A stretch of DNA of 54,067 bases from Betaproteobacteria bacterium (lineage in GTDB: Bacteria; Pseudomonadota; Gammaproteobacteria; Burkholderiales; SG8-41), in assembly GCA_025356695.1 (NCBI GenBank), contig JANXSE010000255.1:1-54067 (forward strand), in the 5' to 3' direction. Every line of letters starts with the position of its first letter. Position 1 is the stretch's first letter. Under the pieces are notes generated by a model. That model saw nothing but the letters and a program-made list of their open reading frames with translations. It did no database searches and was not told the DNA's origin. Made by a program: the position numbers and the translations under genes. Shown one piece after another: positions 8,308 to 16,764 of the stretch.

Positions 8308-9810
8308 TCAGGCATCAACCAGTCGGCCAAGGGCATTGCGCGCAACCTTCGCCAGCTCATCGGCTGAACGGACGCTTGCCAGCACCAGTAATGCAGCATC
8401 TCCACCGGGCATGCGTGCCGGATCGCAACGCCGTAATTCGCGCTCGCCATCGTCGACGACATAACAAAGATACCGGTAGCGCTCCATCCATTCCGTAAAC
8501 GCCGCGGCATCGTTTCCCGGCAGTTCCACCAGAAAGTCCGGCGGTGAAGCGACGAGGGTCTTTTCCACACTGCGCACAACCGCCAGCACATCGTGACCCG
8601 CAATCCGCATGGCGGTAATGCCGTCAATCGCGCCGGTTTTGAGTTGCGTATCGAGGTCCGGCGGCAACGCTTCGATCAATTCGATATTATTGGTACCATT
8701 GCGTCTGATGTTCGCACGCAATCGCTCGGCATTCGCGGCGACCGGCTCGAAACAGATGACCCGTTTCTTCGCCGCCACACGCGCCGCCAGCAGGGCATAG
8801 AGCCCGTTGCCGGCACCGACATCCAGCACGGTGCCGCCGTTGGCGAGCAATGACTGCCACAGCGCCGTGGCAAACGGCTGGTATTCGCCGGTCCACGCAA
8901 GCTGGGCGCAGACCGCGTCGTCGCCTTGCATGCGCAAAAAGATGCTGCCGCCGTGGTACTCGTTCAATTCGATTTCGCCGGAGAACGGCATTTGTTGCGA
9001 CAACGCTGCGCAATCCCCGGCACTGACGAGCCCCTGCAGCCGGCAGAACCGATGCAGTTCCGCCGTGCGCCGGTTGCGCAGTTCCAGCGCGCCAGCCGAC
9101 ACCGGATCGAAGCGATGCTGTATACGCTCCGTCTGCTGTCTGCCGCGCACTGCCGCCCCCCAGTCCGCGGCCGTCGCAGCTCGCGGACCACTTGAATGCC
9201 GCGCATGCCGGTTGATGAAAAACTCGCGCGGAACCTTGACGCAGCGGTAGGCGGCCCACACGCGCAGGTAATAATCGAAGTCCTCGCCGGCATCCAGCGC
9301 TTCGTCGAAACGCAGCGCCGCGGCAACCGGCGTGCGCACAAAATGCCCCATCTGCAGCGTCAGAAACGGGTCGAACAGCAGCAGATCGTCGAAGCGGTCC
9401 ATGCCGACGATCTGCGGTATGCGTAAATGCGCACCGGCAGCACCCGGCGCAAGCCCGAGGATCAAGCCCCACACGGCGTCATGATCGGCAACCAATGCGG
9501 TCATGGCCTCAAACACGCCCTTGACCATGAGATCGTCGGCATCGAGAAAAAACAGCCAGTCGGCGCCTTTGCCAGCGGCGCGATCAATGCCGATGTTGCG
9601 CGCCCGGCTGCGGCCCAGCCTGCCCCCGGTATCATCGACGTTGATGAGCTCCAGCGCGGAAAAAGGTCCCCTGCCCGCATGCCACGCGCGCTCTACCGAG
9701 GCGCGGCATTCTTCATACAACGCGGCATGGCCGGGGCCCACGGGAGTAACAACGGCAACACGCAAACCGCGCGATCGGTGGGACAGCCATTGAGTGAGAA
9801 AATCAAACAT
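8308..9810 (-). CDS. Fusion of GT2 glycosyltransferase and FkbM-family methyltransferase
   Basis: 500 residues from ATG 9810 (MFDFLTQWLSHR), chosen because the longer frame to 10017 lies inside the upstream gene. The N-terminal ~240 residues are a GT-A family 2 glycosyltransferase: VAVVTPVGPGHAALYEECRASV, NVDDTGGRLGRSRARNIGI and the DxD-like WLFFLDADDLM. The C-terminal half is a SAM-dependent FkbM-type methyltransferase: GGTVLDVGAGNGLYALLAARVA, VICFEPVAANAERLRANI. One polypeptide may therefore transfer a sugar and then O-methylate it. It sits between two TPR-glycosyltransferases, 10 bases downstream of one. Domain identification is confident, the coupled activity is inferred. Confidence 0.85.
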   Translation of the reverse strand: MFDFLTQWLSHRSRGLRVAVVTPVGPGHAALYEECRASVERAWHAGRGPFSALELINVDDTGGRLGRSRARNIGIDRAAGKGADWLFFLDADDLMVKGVFEAMTALVADHDAVWGLILGLAPGAAGAHLRIPQIVGMDRFDDLLLFDPFLTLQMGHFVRTPVAAALRFDEALDAGEDFDYYLRVWAAYRCVKVPREFFINRHARHSSGPRAATAADWGAAVRGRQQTERIQHRFDPVSAGALELRNRRTAELHRFCRLQGLVSAGDCAALSQQMPFSGEIELNEYHGGSIFLRMQGDDAVCAQLAWTGEYQPFATALWQSLLANGGTVLDVGAGNGLYALLAARVAAKKRVICFEPVAANAERLRANIRRNGTNNIELIEALPPDLDTQLKTGAIDGITAMRIAGHDVLAVVRSVEKTLVASPPDFLVELPGNDAAAFTEWMERYRYLCYVVDDGERELRRCDPARMPGGDAALLVLASVRSADELAKVARNALGRLVDA

Positions 9811-9820
9811 GCTGTGCCAG

Positions 9821-11512
9821 TCAGCGCGCGGCAAACGCCGCGAGTTCACCGGCCACCGCTGCAACGACCGGAGACCAGTCGCGACTGCGCGGCTGGCGAA
9901 AGAGATGCAACGACGGATACCACGGCATTGATGTGCCTTCCAGGCCATAGCGCCAGTCGGGCACGTTGGCGAGCAGGGTCCAGCAGGGTTTGCCAAGCGC
10001 ACCGGCCAAATGCACAACGGTATTGTCGACGCTAATCACCAGATCGAGGGCGGCAATCAGCGTCGCAGTTTCATCAAGATCGTTCAGCGCGTCGGGCCAA
10101 TGGACTATTTCCATGCCGGCATTGCGCGCCGCTTCAATTTCCGCGTTGCAATCGCCGCGCTGCAGGCAAACGAAGCGCCGTCCGCTGCCGGCGAATGGCA
10201 GGAAATCCGCAAGTTCAAGCGAACGCAAACCGGCGCGTGTCTTGCGCGTGCCACCGCGCCAGCTCAAACCTATGGTCAACGCAGAGTCAACGCCGGCCAC
10301 ACGCCGCTGCCACGCCGCAACACGCGCCGCATCGGGCACGAGATAACCGGCACGGGCGGGAAAATCCGCCGCACTTTTCCGCAGCCATCCGGGCAGGCTG
10401 CCAATGGCGATCTGCGCGTCGAGCGCGTGGTGCTGCCGTAACCAGTCGCGATTGCCGTCACGCGCCACACCGTGCACCCGAATGCCTGGAAACGAGCGCG
10501 CAAAAAGACCGGCAAGCCGCGGGTCGCATTCGAGCACTACGCTGCCGGCAGCGGCGGCGAGTTGCGGCAGGCAGGACGCAAACATGATTTCATCCCCTAC
10601 CCCCTGCTCGGCATAGACCAGCAATTGATGTTGCGCGGGATTGCTGCCATCCCATTCAGGCAGCCCGAAATCGCGCCGGACATCGCGGCCACCACGCACA
10701 TGACGCAGTTCGTAATCAGGCCAGCCATTACGGTAATCACCCAGATACAAACAGGCAAGCGCGCGGTTCCAGCGATATTCGATGGCGTCGGCTTGCCGTG
10801 CAATGAGCGCATCGTAATGGGCGATGGCCTGCTCGAAATGGCCTTGCTCCTGCAAAGCAAGTCCGTAGTTCGCCTGCGCCGCCACCGCATCGGGATAAAA
10901 GATCCGCGCCGCCTCGAACAACTGCTGCGCACGCGTATGGTCGACCGATTGCGTCAGACAAACCAGGCCGAGATTGACGAGCGCGCCCAGGTGTTGCGGC
11001 ACAATCGCAAGCGCGCGTTCGTAGGCATCCACTGCACCGGCCGTGTCCTCCGCGCCGTTAAGCGCAAGGCCGAGCTCGAAATAGATATCGGCGTCGGGCC
11101 CTGACAAGTCCACCGCATGCCTGAACGCCTGCACCGCCCCGCTGAAGTCGCCCGTCACACGGAACCACCTGCCGAGGCCGCACAGCGCCGGGACCGATTC
11201 CGGCGCATGCGCACGCGCCAGTTCGAAACAGTCGCGCGCGTCTTCCAGTTCTCCCAGGTCCAGACAGCATTCGCCCTGCCCGACCAGCGCATCGACGCAG
11301 TCGGGCGCGAGATCCACGGCGCGGCGGAAACTTTTTGCCGCCTCTGAAATTTTTTGCTGCGCCCGCTGCGCCGTACCCAGACCGCAATGCGCGGCAGCGT
11401 TATCGGGTTGCGATTGCAGCACCGCGGCACAGGCCGCCGCGGCGCCGGCTGCGTCACCGCCCGCCAGCATTTCCAGAGCGCGCTGCAGCTCAGACAGCTT
11501 CATGTCGGACAC
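9821..11512 (-). CDS. TPR protein with GT9-like glycosyltransferase domain (paralog 5)
   Basis: 563 residues from GTG 11512; ATG 11503 (MKLSELQRALEML) is equally possible since neither has a clear ribosome site. TPR units cover about residues 5-270 and end in GWPDYELRHVRGG. The catalytic part shows YAEQGVGDEIMFASCLPQ, ECDPRLAGLFARSFPGI, GSLPGWLRKS, ALTIGLSWRGG, DLDETATLIAALDLVISVDNTVVHLAGALGKPCW and NVPDWRYGLEG. The GVGDE and GLSWRGG variants set it apart from its paralogs, so the copies are diverged and not recent duplicates. Same operon-like array, probably acting at a different sugar or acceptor site; that is inference. Confidence 0.85.
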   Translation of the reverse strand: MSDMKLSELQRALEMLAGGDAAGAAAACAAVLQSQPDNAAAHCGLGTAQRAQQKISEAAKSFRRAVDLAPDCVDALVGQGECCLDLGELEDARDCFELARAHAPESVPALCGLGRWFRVTGDFSGAVQAFRHAVDLSGPDADIYFELGLALNGAEDTAGAVDAYERALAIVPQHLGALVNLGLVCLTQSVDHTRAQQLFEAARIFYPDAVAAQANYGLALQEQGHFEQAIAHYDALIARQADAIEYRWNRALACLYLGDYRNGWPDYELRHVRGGRDVRRDFGLPEWDGSNPAQHQLLVYAEQGVGDEIMFASCLPQLAAAAGSVVLECDPRLAGLFARSFPGIRVHGVARDGNRDWLRQHHALDAQIAIGSLPGWLRKSAADFPARAGYLVPDAARVAAWQRRVAGVDSALTIGLSWRGGTRKTRAGLRSLELADFLPFAGSGRRFVCLQRGDCNAEIEAARNAGMEIVHWPDALNDLDETATLIAALDLVISVDNTVVHLAGALGKPCWTLLANVPDWRYGLEGTSMPWYPSLHLFRQPRSRDWSPVVAAVAGELAAFAAR

Positions 11513-11554
11513 GGATGGTGCCGCACCGGAATTGAAAATTTGCGCCGGGGGTTT

Positions 11555-12238
11555 TCAGGGCCTGCCGCGCTGATCAACACGCGACATTTCTTTGAGTTCC
11601 GCGCGCCACTCGGCGGAATATTCGCAATCGCGAAACTCGTCAAAGTAAGGGCCGCCCAGAGTGTAGTGCACGAGCGACGCATCCTTGCGCTGTGCGCTGT
11701 AGCCGACGAGGTGGTTCCAGCAGTCTGGAATGGCACCGATCAGATCGTCGTCCGCCAGCCATTTGAATTGATGCAGTTCGAGACCGGATGCGCGGTTGAC
11801 GTAGTCCGGAGTCAGCGCGCGACACTTTGCATTGTTGAACAAAATGACGCTCGACCAGTTTTTCTTCTGGTAGGCCGTTTGCGGCTGATCGAGAAATTTG
11901 CGCTCTTCTTTCGGCACGTGATCGTGCTTGACCACCATCGCGGCATAACGCTCGTCGCACAGCGCATACAGCCCGGCGACATCGTCAAGCATCAGCATGT
12001 CGCAATCCATGAAGATCGACCAGCCGCTGTAATTCGACAGATAAGGCGTCAGGAAACGAGAAAACGAAAAATCGGTCGACTGCAACGGGTGCCGCTCGCG
12101 CGTCATGACCCCTCCCAACTGCGACAACATGATGGGGAAAACGCCGACGGGTTGCGATGCACGCGCATGGATGCTGTAGGACAGCACGCTGAATGCCAGC
12201 GCCTCGCGCGGATCGTAACCGATGAATACCTGGATCAT
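11555..12238 (-). CDS. GT8-like glycosyltransferase
   Basis: 227-residue single-domain protein resembling GT-A enzymes of the GT8 type (LgtC/glycogenin relatives). It opens MIQVFIGYDPREALAFSVLSYSI, then has SGWSIFMDCDMLML with the metal- and nucleotide-sugar-binding DxD (DCD) and a late WNHLVGY...HYTLGGPYFDE segment, where the second metal ligand H of GT8 enzymes sits. A good ribosome site (ACGGAG, five bases before ATG 12238) fixes the start. It follows the GT41-like gene by 54 bases. It may add a galactose or glucose type residue; the donor cannot be deduced. Confidence 0.75.
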   Translation of the reverse strand: MIQVFIGYDPREALAFSVLSYSIHARASQPVGVFPIMLSQLGGVMTRERHPLQSTDFSFSRFLTPYLSNYSGWSIFMDCDMLMLDDVAGLYALCDERYAAMVVKHDHVPKEERKFLDQPQTAYQKKNWSSVILFNNAKCRALTPDYVNRASGLELHQFKWLADDDLIGAIPDCWNHLVGYSAQRKDASLVHYTLGGPYFDEFRDCEYSAEWRAELKEMSRVDQRGRP

Positions 12239-12292
12239 GTTTCTCCGTTCCGGATGCGTGAATGTTCAGACACACCCATCGTTCGTAATTGA

Positions 12293-14119
12293 TTAAACCT
12301 GTCGCTCACACCAGTCTACCCAGATGGTGCGGTAAGCCGCCTCAAAGGCCCGCACAAATCCCGTCTCGTCCATCAACGTCGAATCGCAAACCTGCGCACG
12401 CAGGCGTGACCGCAGCGCCTGCAATGCCGCCAAATCACCTGCCAACGCAACACAGAAGGCGACAAACGCCTCGTCGTTTGCAGCGATATGTTCGGGCAAT
12501 CCTGCCGCCGTCAACAAACTCGCGCCCAGCCGCGACATATGGGTATTTCCACGGCGCGTGACCACCGGCACTCCCATCAGCAAAGCTTCGCAGGTGGTGG
12601 TAGCACCATTATAGTGCGCGGGGTCGAGCGCGATATCGACGTTATTGTAATGCGCCAGGTGGCTCGCCGTTTGCGCTTCCCAGCCGCGCAAGATCAGGCG
12701 GCCCTCATCGATACCGCAGCGCGAAAAATGTGCGGCGACCTGTTGCCGCATCTGCGCATCGCCAAGACTGCGCGTCTTCAGAAAAAGCCTTGATGCCGGC
12801 ACGGCAGCAAGCACCTGCGCCCAAAGCGCGAGCGTGTCCGGATCGAGTTTCGTCAGGTTGTTAAAGGAACCAAAAGTGACAAAGCCGTTTTCAAGCGCCG
12901 GCAGTGGCCCCACCTGCGGCAGTCCGCCGAAGTGGCGAAAACAATAATAGGTGGCCGGCAGGCGCAGCACTTTTTCTGCGCTGTAAGGATCAGCAGGATC
13001 GGGGTCGATCTGGTGATCCGATAGACGGTAGTCGATGGCGGCGATGCCGGTGGAAGTCGGATAACCGAGGTAACTGACCTGAAGCGGCGCCGGCCGGCGC
13101 GCAAACACCGCCAGACGGTGCCCTTTGGTATGCGCGGAAAGATCGACGAGTATATCGATGCGGTCCGCCTGTATCTGCCGCACCAACGCTATGTCATCCA
13201 GTTCGGCGCAATCGATCCAGCCGTCGGCCAGTCCGCGCAGCCGCTGGTTGACCGGATCCGTAGACCGCCCGGTGTAGTAGCAGAAACTTTCAACCCCGGC
13301 GCGATCGTGACGCTCCAGCAGGGGCTCGAAAAAATTGGCGATCGGGTGCGTGCACAAGTCCGGCGAAACGTAGCCGATGCGCAGACGCCGGAATTTCTCC
13401 GGACTATTTGCATAGTGCATGATCGAAGGTGTCAGCGCGTCAGCAAAGCGCGCCGCCCATACCCTTTGCTCGCGGTAAATTTCAGCCGGCGACCAACCGG
13501 CCGCACCGCTGACCACCGCGACGAGATAACCGTGGGCAGGCGCAAATGCCGGATTGGCGGCGATCGCACGCCTAAAACATTCGATCGCCTCGGCCGGTCT
13601 GCCGCAACCGTACAGAAAAACGCCGAAATTGTGGTTCGCTTCAAGATGGTCAGGCTGCAACTCAAGCGCCGCGCGGAACTGCGCTTCCGTGCCAGCATAA
13701 TCGCCCCCCGCCAGACAGACTTCAGCGGCAACGAGGCGGGCCTCGACGAATCCCGGACGCAATTCCAGCGCTTTTTGCAAATTAGCGAGGGCCGGTGCAA
13801 ATGCGCGCTGCGACTTGCAGGCGACGGCCAGATTGAACAGCGTCTCCGCCGACTCTGGATCGCCGGCAACGGCACGCATCAAAACGTCTACCGCTTCCGC
13901 AAATCTGCCCTGCAAAAGCAGGCAATGGCCGAACAGCCCGAGCGTGACCACGTCATCGGGAACGCGCACCAGAATCGAACGATAGGCGGACTCAGCCTGC
14001 GCCAGTTTGCCCTCACGATGCAAGCCCAGGGCGTGCGCGCGCAATGCTTCGTTGTCTGCCGATGCCACCCGCGAACGTGAAAGCCCCGAGAGAAATTGTC
14101 GCAGCAGGCGGATCAACAT
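12293..14119 (-). CDS. O-GlcNAc transferase-like (GT41, SPINDLY/OGT type) TPR glycosyltransferase
   Basis: 608 residues. TPR repeats from about 25 to 235, then a GT41 catalytic region: RIGYVSPDLCTHPIANFFEPLLERH (start of the N-lobe, with the His that is conserved in OGT relatives), DILVDLSAHTKGHRLAVFARRPAPLQVSYLGYPTSTG, DYRLSDHQIDP, FGSFNNLTKLDP, LFLKTRSLGD, and DIALDPAHYNGATTTCEALLMGVPVVTRRG (UDP-sugar site), then HMSRLGASLL. Known GT41 enzymes transfer a single sugar, usually GlcNAc, to Ser/Thr of intracellular proteins. It is the best candidate in the cluster for attaching the first sugar to a protein, which the GT9-like enzymes could extend. The pairing with pilin is inference. Confidence 0.9.
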   Translation of the reverse strand: MLIRLLRQFLSGLSRSRVASADNEALRAHALGLHREGKLAQAESAYRSILVRVPDDVVTLGLFGHCLLLQGRFAEAVDVLMRAVAGDPESAETLFNLAVACKSQRAFAPALANLQKALELRPGFVEARLVAAEVCLAGGDYAGTEAQFRAALELQPDHLEANHNFGVFLYGCGRPAEAIECFRRAIAANPAFAPAHGYLVAVVSGAAGWSPAEIYREQRVWAARFADALTPSIMHYANSPEKFRRLRIGYVSPDLCTHPIANFFEPLLERHDRAGVESFCYYTGRSTDPVNQRLRGLADGWIDCAELDDIALVRQIQADRIDILVDLSAHTKGHRLAVFARRPAPLQVSYLGYPTSTGIAAIDYRLSDHQIDPDPADPYSAEKVLRLPATYYCFRHFGGLPQVGPLPALENGFVTFGSFNNLTKLDPDTLALWAQVLAAVPASRLFLKTRSLGDAQMRQQVAAHFSRCGIDEGRLILRGWEAQTASHLAHYNNVDIALDPAHYNGATTTCEALLMGVPVVTRRGNTHMSRLGASLLTAAGLPEHIAANDEAFVAFCVALAGDLAALQALRSRLRAQVCDSTLMDETGFVRAFEAAYRTIWVDWCERQV

Positions 14120-14188
14120 GTGTCATGCAGACCGTACGTAATTTTGCAGCGGCCGCGAATGAAATACGCTATTGACGACGCCATGGCG

Positions 14189-14839
14189 TCAGCCGGAAAT
14201 CTTCTGCTCCACCAGCCGCGCTCCGGCGGCGGTTTCTTTGCTCGACTGCACCCAGAATTCCCACACAATGCCGGGATGATTGTGCGCAATCTTCTGCACC
14301 AGCGCCACCCACCAGTCGACCGGCTGTATGGTGCAATGAGCGTTTTCGCCATTGGGCAGACGCTTGTGCGCCGGGTAACAGGCGACGTTTGCAAAGACGA
14401 ACCGGGTCGCGTAACCGAACAACTCACCGATGATCCACGGCAAATCCTGTTCCGGACAATGCTCAAGAACATCGGTGCAGATCACGCCGTCGAATTTGCC
14501 CTCCGGCAGCTTGTTATAGGGCTCGTAGCAGGGGTCGTAGCAGACCAATTCACCGATATCCAGATAGTCGATGGCGCCCGGCCACACCACGCCGGCATCG
14601 TCCTTGAGCGGCCTCGGTTCATATTGCTGGCCCTTGCCGCAACCATAATCGAGCAGCGTGTCGGCACCGGTACGCGCAATCAGCGCCTTGATGCGTGACA
14701 ACTGCGCGTCAAGACTGAAACCCGGAAAGGTCTTTTCCGCAGGCACCCCGAGGAATTCCTCGCCCTTCTGGTGCATGCGGCGGTACATCGCCTGAAGTTC
14801 GAGATAACGCGGGCTCGGATTGCTACGGCTGAAATTCAT
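14189..14839 (-). CDS. Class I SAM-dependent methyltransferase
   Basis: 216 residues from ATG 14839 (MNFSRSNPSPRYLELQ); a GTG at 14845 overlapping the upstream stop by one base is an alternative start. SAM-binding motif I is TLLDYGCGKGQQY at about residue 62, with a later ICTDVLEHCPEQDLPWIIGELF resembling the post-motif region of Methyltransf_11/23-type proteins. Between GT41-like and TPR-GT genes, so probably decorates a sugar or a carrier. It is distinct from the FkbM and TylF types present elsewhere in the cluster. Substrate unknown. Confidence 0.75.
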   Translation of the reverse strand: MNFSRSNPSPRYLELQAMYRRMHQKGEEFLGVPAEKTFPGFSLDAQLSRIKALIARTGADTLLDYGCGKGQQYEPRPLKDDAGVVWPGAIDYLDIGELVCYDPCYEPYNKLPEGKFDGVICTDVLEHCPEQDLPWIIGELFGYATRFVFANVACYPAHKRLPNGENAHCTIQPVDWWVALVQKIAHNHPGIVWEFWVQSSKETAAGARLVEQKISG

Positions 14840-14844
14840 GGTCA

Positions 14845-16647
14845 CTATGGTCGCTTCAATGGTAAATGATGGGTGGCGTCTGGCTTGCTGTCACGCCACG
14901 CGCGCAATGATTGTGCCACATCCTCGACGAGCGGCGCCCACGCTCCATAGGATGGCTGACGAAACACCCTGGCCGACGGGTACCACGGCATCCCGTCACC
15001 ATGCAACCCGTAGCGCCATTCGGGACTGAAGGGCGCCATGATCCAGACCGGCCTGCCGAGCGCTCCGCTGACGTGTATCAGCGTGGTGCATACGCTGATG
15101 ACAAGATCCACGGCACACACCGCGGCGGCGGTTTCCTCGAAGTCTTCGCGCGATTCCGGCCAGCGGTGAATATTGATACCAAAACGGTTGGCGGCCTCAT
15201 TCACCTCATCGGTACAATCGGTGTACTGGAGATCGACAAAATGCACGCCGGATAGTTGCAGGATCGGCTCCCACGCATCGAGCGGGAGTGAGCGCACCGG
15301 ACTGCGGCTCTTGTAGCTGCCGCCGCGCCAGGAAATTCCGATCTTGGGGCCCGCGCCGAGTGCCGACAGGCGCTGGCGCCACGCTTCGACCCGCGCCGGG
15401 TCGGCGCACAGATAACCTTGATGACGCGGGAAATCCGCCGCGGTTTTGCGCAAATACTGCGGCAAACTGCCCATCGCTACCTGCATGTCGATCGCTTCCC
15501 CGTGTCCGGCCGGCGCAGAGGTTCGTATCTCCGCGTGCGGAAAGGAGCGCTGAAACAGCGGCTGCAGTTTCGGCGAACATTCGACGGTACATTTGCCGCA
15601 CGCGGCAATCATTTCCGGCAGACAGGAGGCAAACATGATTTCGTCACCCAAGCCCTGTTCCCCGTAGATAAGCAGGCGCGAACCCTCCGCCTTCTGCCCC
15701 CGCCATTGCGGATGCGACTGTGGTTGTTGCGGACGGTCTTTGCTGATCAACCTGAGGTCGTAATGCGCCCAGCCGCGGACAAAATCATGCTGCAGCAGGA
15801 ACGCCAGCGAGCGATGCCACAAGGCCGGCTCGAAACTCGACTTCGCGGCAAGCGCGTCGTCAAAACAACGCATGGCCTCGTCGATCCGGCCAAGGTCGCG
15901 CAGCACGATACCGAAATTCAAAAGAAAATCCGCGTCCTTGCTGCCAAGTGTACGGGCACGCTCGAAATAACCGACGGCGTGTTCGGGGCGGTGCGCGTTC
16001 TGCAAGGTGTAGCCCAGAGAAAACAATACCTCCGGATCGTCCGGCCGCAGAGTGGCCAGTTCTTGCAACCGCCGCTCGGCCACTTCAAACTGGCCGCGCT
16101 CCACCTGTGCCCAGGTGAGATTCTTGAGCAACCCGTCCATTCGCGGCGCCAGCGCGTAGGCCTGCTCGAAATTAGCCAGTGCACTTTTGTAATCCAGCCG
16201 GCTTTGCGCCAACATCCCCAGGTTAAAGAAAATGGTTGGATTTGACGGCGCAAGACGCAGGGCTGCGGCATAACAATCCTGCGCGGCATCGAAACGGCCA
16301 TTTAAAAGGTGAACGTTGCCCAGTGCTACCTGTGCCTCCAGGCAATGCGGATTTCTTTCCACAGCCCGCGATAGATGCAGCAGGGCCTCGTCTGCACGGT
16401 TCTGTCTGCCGAGCAAAGAACCGAGCCGAAAGTGGGCATCGGCGTTGCCGGGTTGCACATCAATGACCAGACGGCACAATCGTTCAACCGCAATGTCATC
16501 ACCGGCCGCCTGCAGGATTGCAGCGTCTCCGAGCAACGTTGCCACGCGTAATTCTTCCTGCCGGCGCGACGCTGGGGACTGGCCGATAAGCTTTTTAATT
16601 AGATTTAAAAGAATCAATGGGCTGGCAGGCACGCACTTTGCGGCCAC
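14845..16647 (-). CDS. TPR protein with GT9-like glycosyltransferase domain (paralog 6)
   Basis: Up to 600 residues from GTG 16647, making it the longest of the six paralogs with about nine TPR units. Catalytic signature: YGEQGLGDEIMFASCLPE, ECSPKLQPLFQRSFP, GSLPQYLRKT, GPKIGISWRGG, REDFEETAAAVCAVDLVISVCTTLIHVSGALGRPVW and PFSPEWRYG. A TATAAT hexamer lies immediately upstream of the GTG, which would place the mRNA start inside the first codons; the real start may therefore be TTG 16617, giving LILLNLIKKLIG like the MLIRLLRQFL start of the GT41 gene. It is the first gene of the minus-strand array. Confidence 0.82.
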   Translation of the reverse strand: MAAKCVPASPLILLNLIKKLIGQSPASRRQEELRVATLLGDAAILQAAGDDIAVERLCRLVIDVQPGNADAHFRLGSLLGRQNRADEALLHLSRAVERNPHCLEAQVALGNVHLLNGRFDAAQDCYAAALRLAPSNPTIFFNLGMLAQSRLDYKSALANFEQAYALAPRMDGLLKNLTWAQVERGQFEVAERRLQELATLRPDDPEVLFSLGYTLQNAHRPEHAVGYFERARTLGSKDADFLLNFGIVLRDLGRIDEAMRCFDDALAAKSSFEPALWHRSLAFLLQHDFVRGWAHYDLRLISKDRPQQPQSHPQWRGQKAEGSRLLIYGEQGLGDEIMFASCLPEMIAACGKCTVECSPKLQPLFQRSFPHAEIRTSAPAGHGEAIDMQVAMGSLPQYLRKTAADFPRHQGYLCADPARVEAWRQRLSALGAGPKIGISWRGGSYKSRSPVRSLPLDAWEPILQLSGVHFVDLQYTDCTDEVNEAANRFGINIHRWPESREDFEETAAAVCAVDLVISVCTTLIHVSGALGRPVWIMAPFSPEWRYGLHGDGMPWYPSARVFRQPSYGAWAPLVEDVAQSLRAWRDSKPDATHHLPLKRP

Positions 16648-16677
16648 ATTATAGGTGAGCCGCTATTGACGCCTGAA
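16648..16677 (-). promoter_or_regulatory. Candidate promoter of the minus-strand glycosyltransferase array
   Basis: Perfect -10 TATAAT (16653-16648) preceded at 18 bases by a weak -35 TTCAGG (16677-16672). It would start transcription near 16641 and serve the array down to 702. It overlaps the divergent promoter at 16666-16695. Confidence 0.45.
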
Positions 16678-16695
16678 TTGCTAAAAATAGATAAT
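16666..16695 (+). promoter_or_regulatory. Sigma-70-type promoter of the FkbM/oxygenase group
   Basis: -35 TTGACG (16666-16671), 18-base spacer, -10 GATAAT (16690-16695), inside an AT-rich stretch unlike its surroundings. Predicted transcript start near 16702, about 60 bases before the FkbM gene. It overlaps the opposing promoter, so the two gene groups may compete for polymerase. Confidence 0.65.
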
Positions 16696-16764
16696 GTAAC
16701 AGTTTAATTTTAAAGAAAAAATGGTCCCGCGCCCTGAATTTCCTCCGCGCGCAGAAGGGCATTA

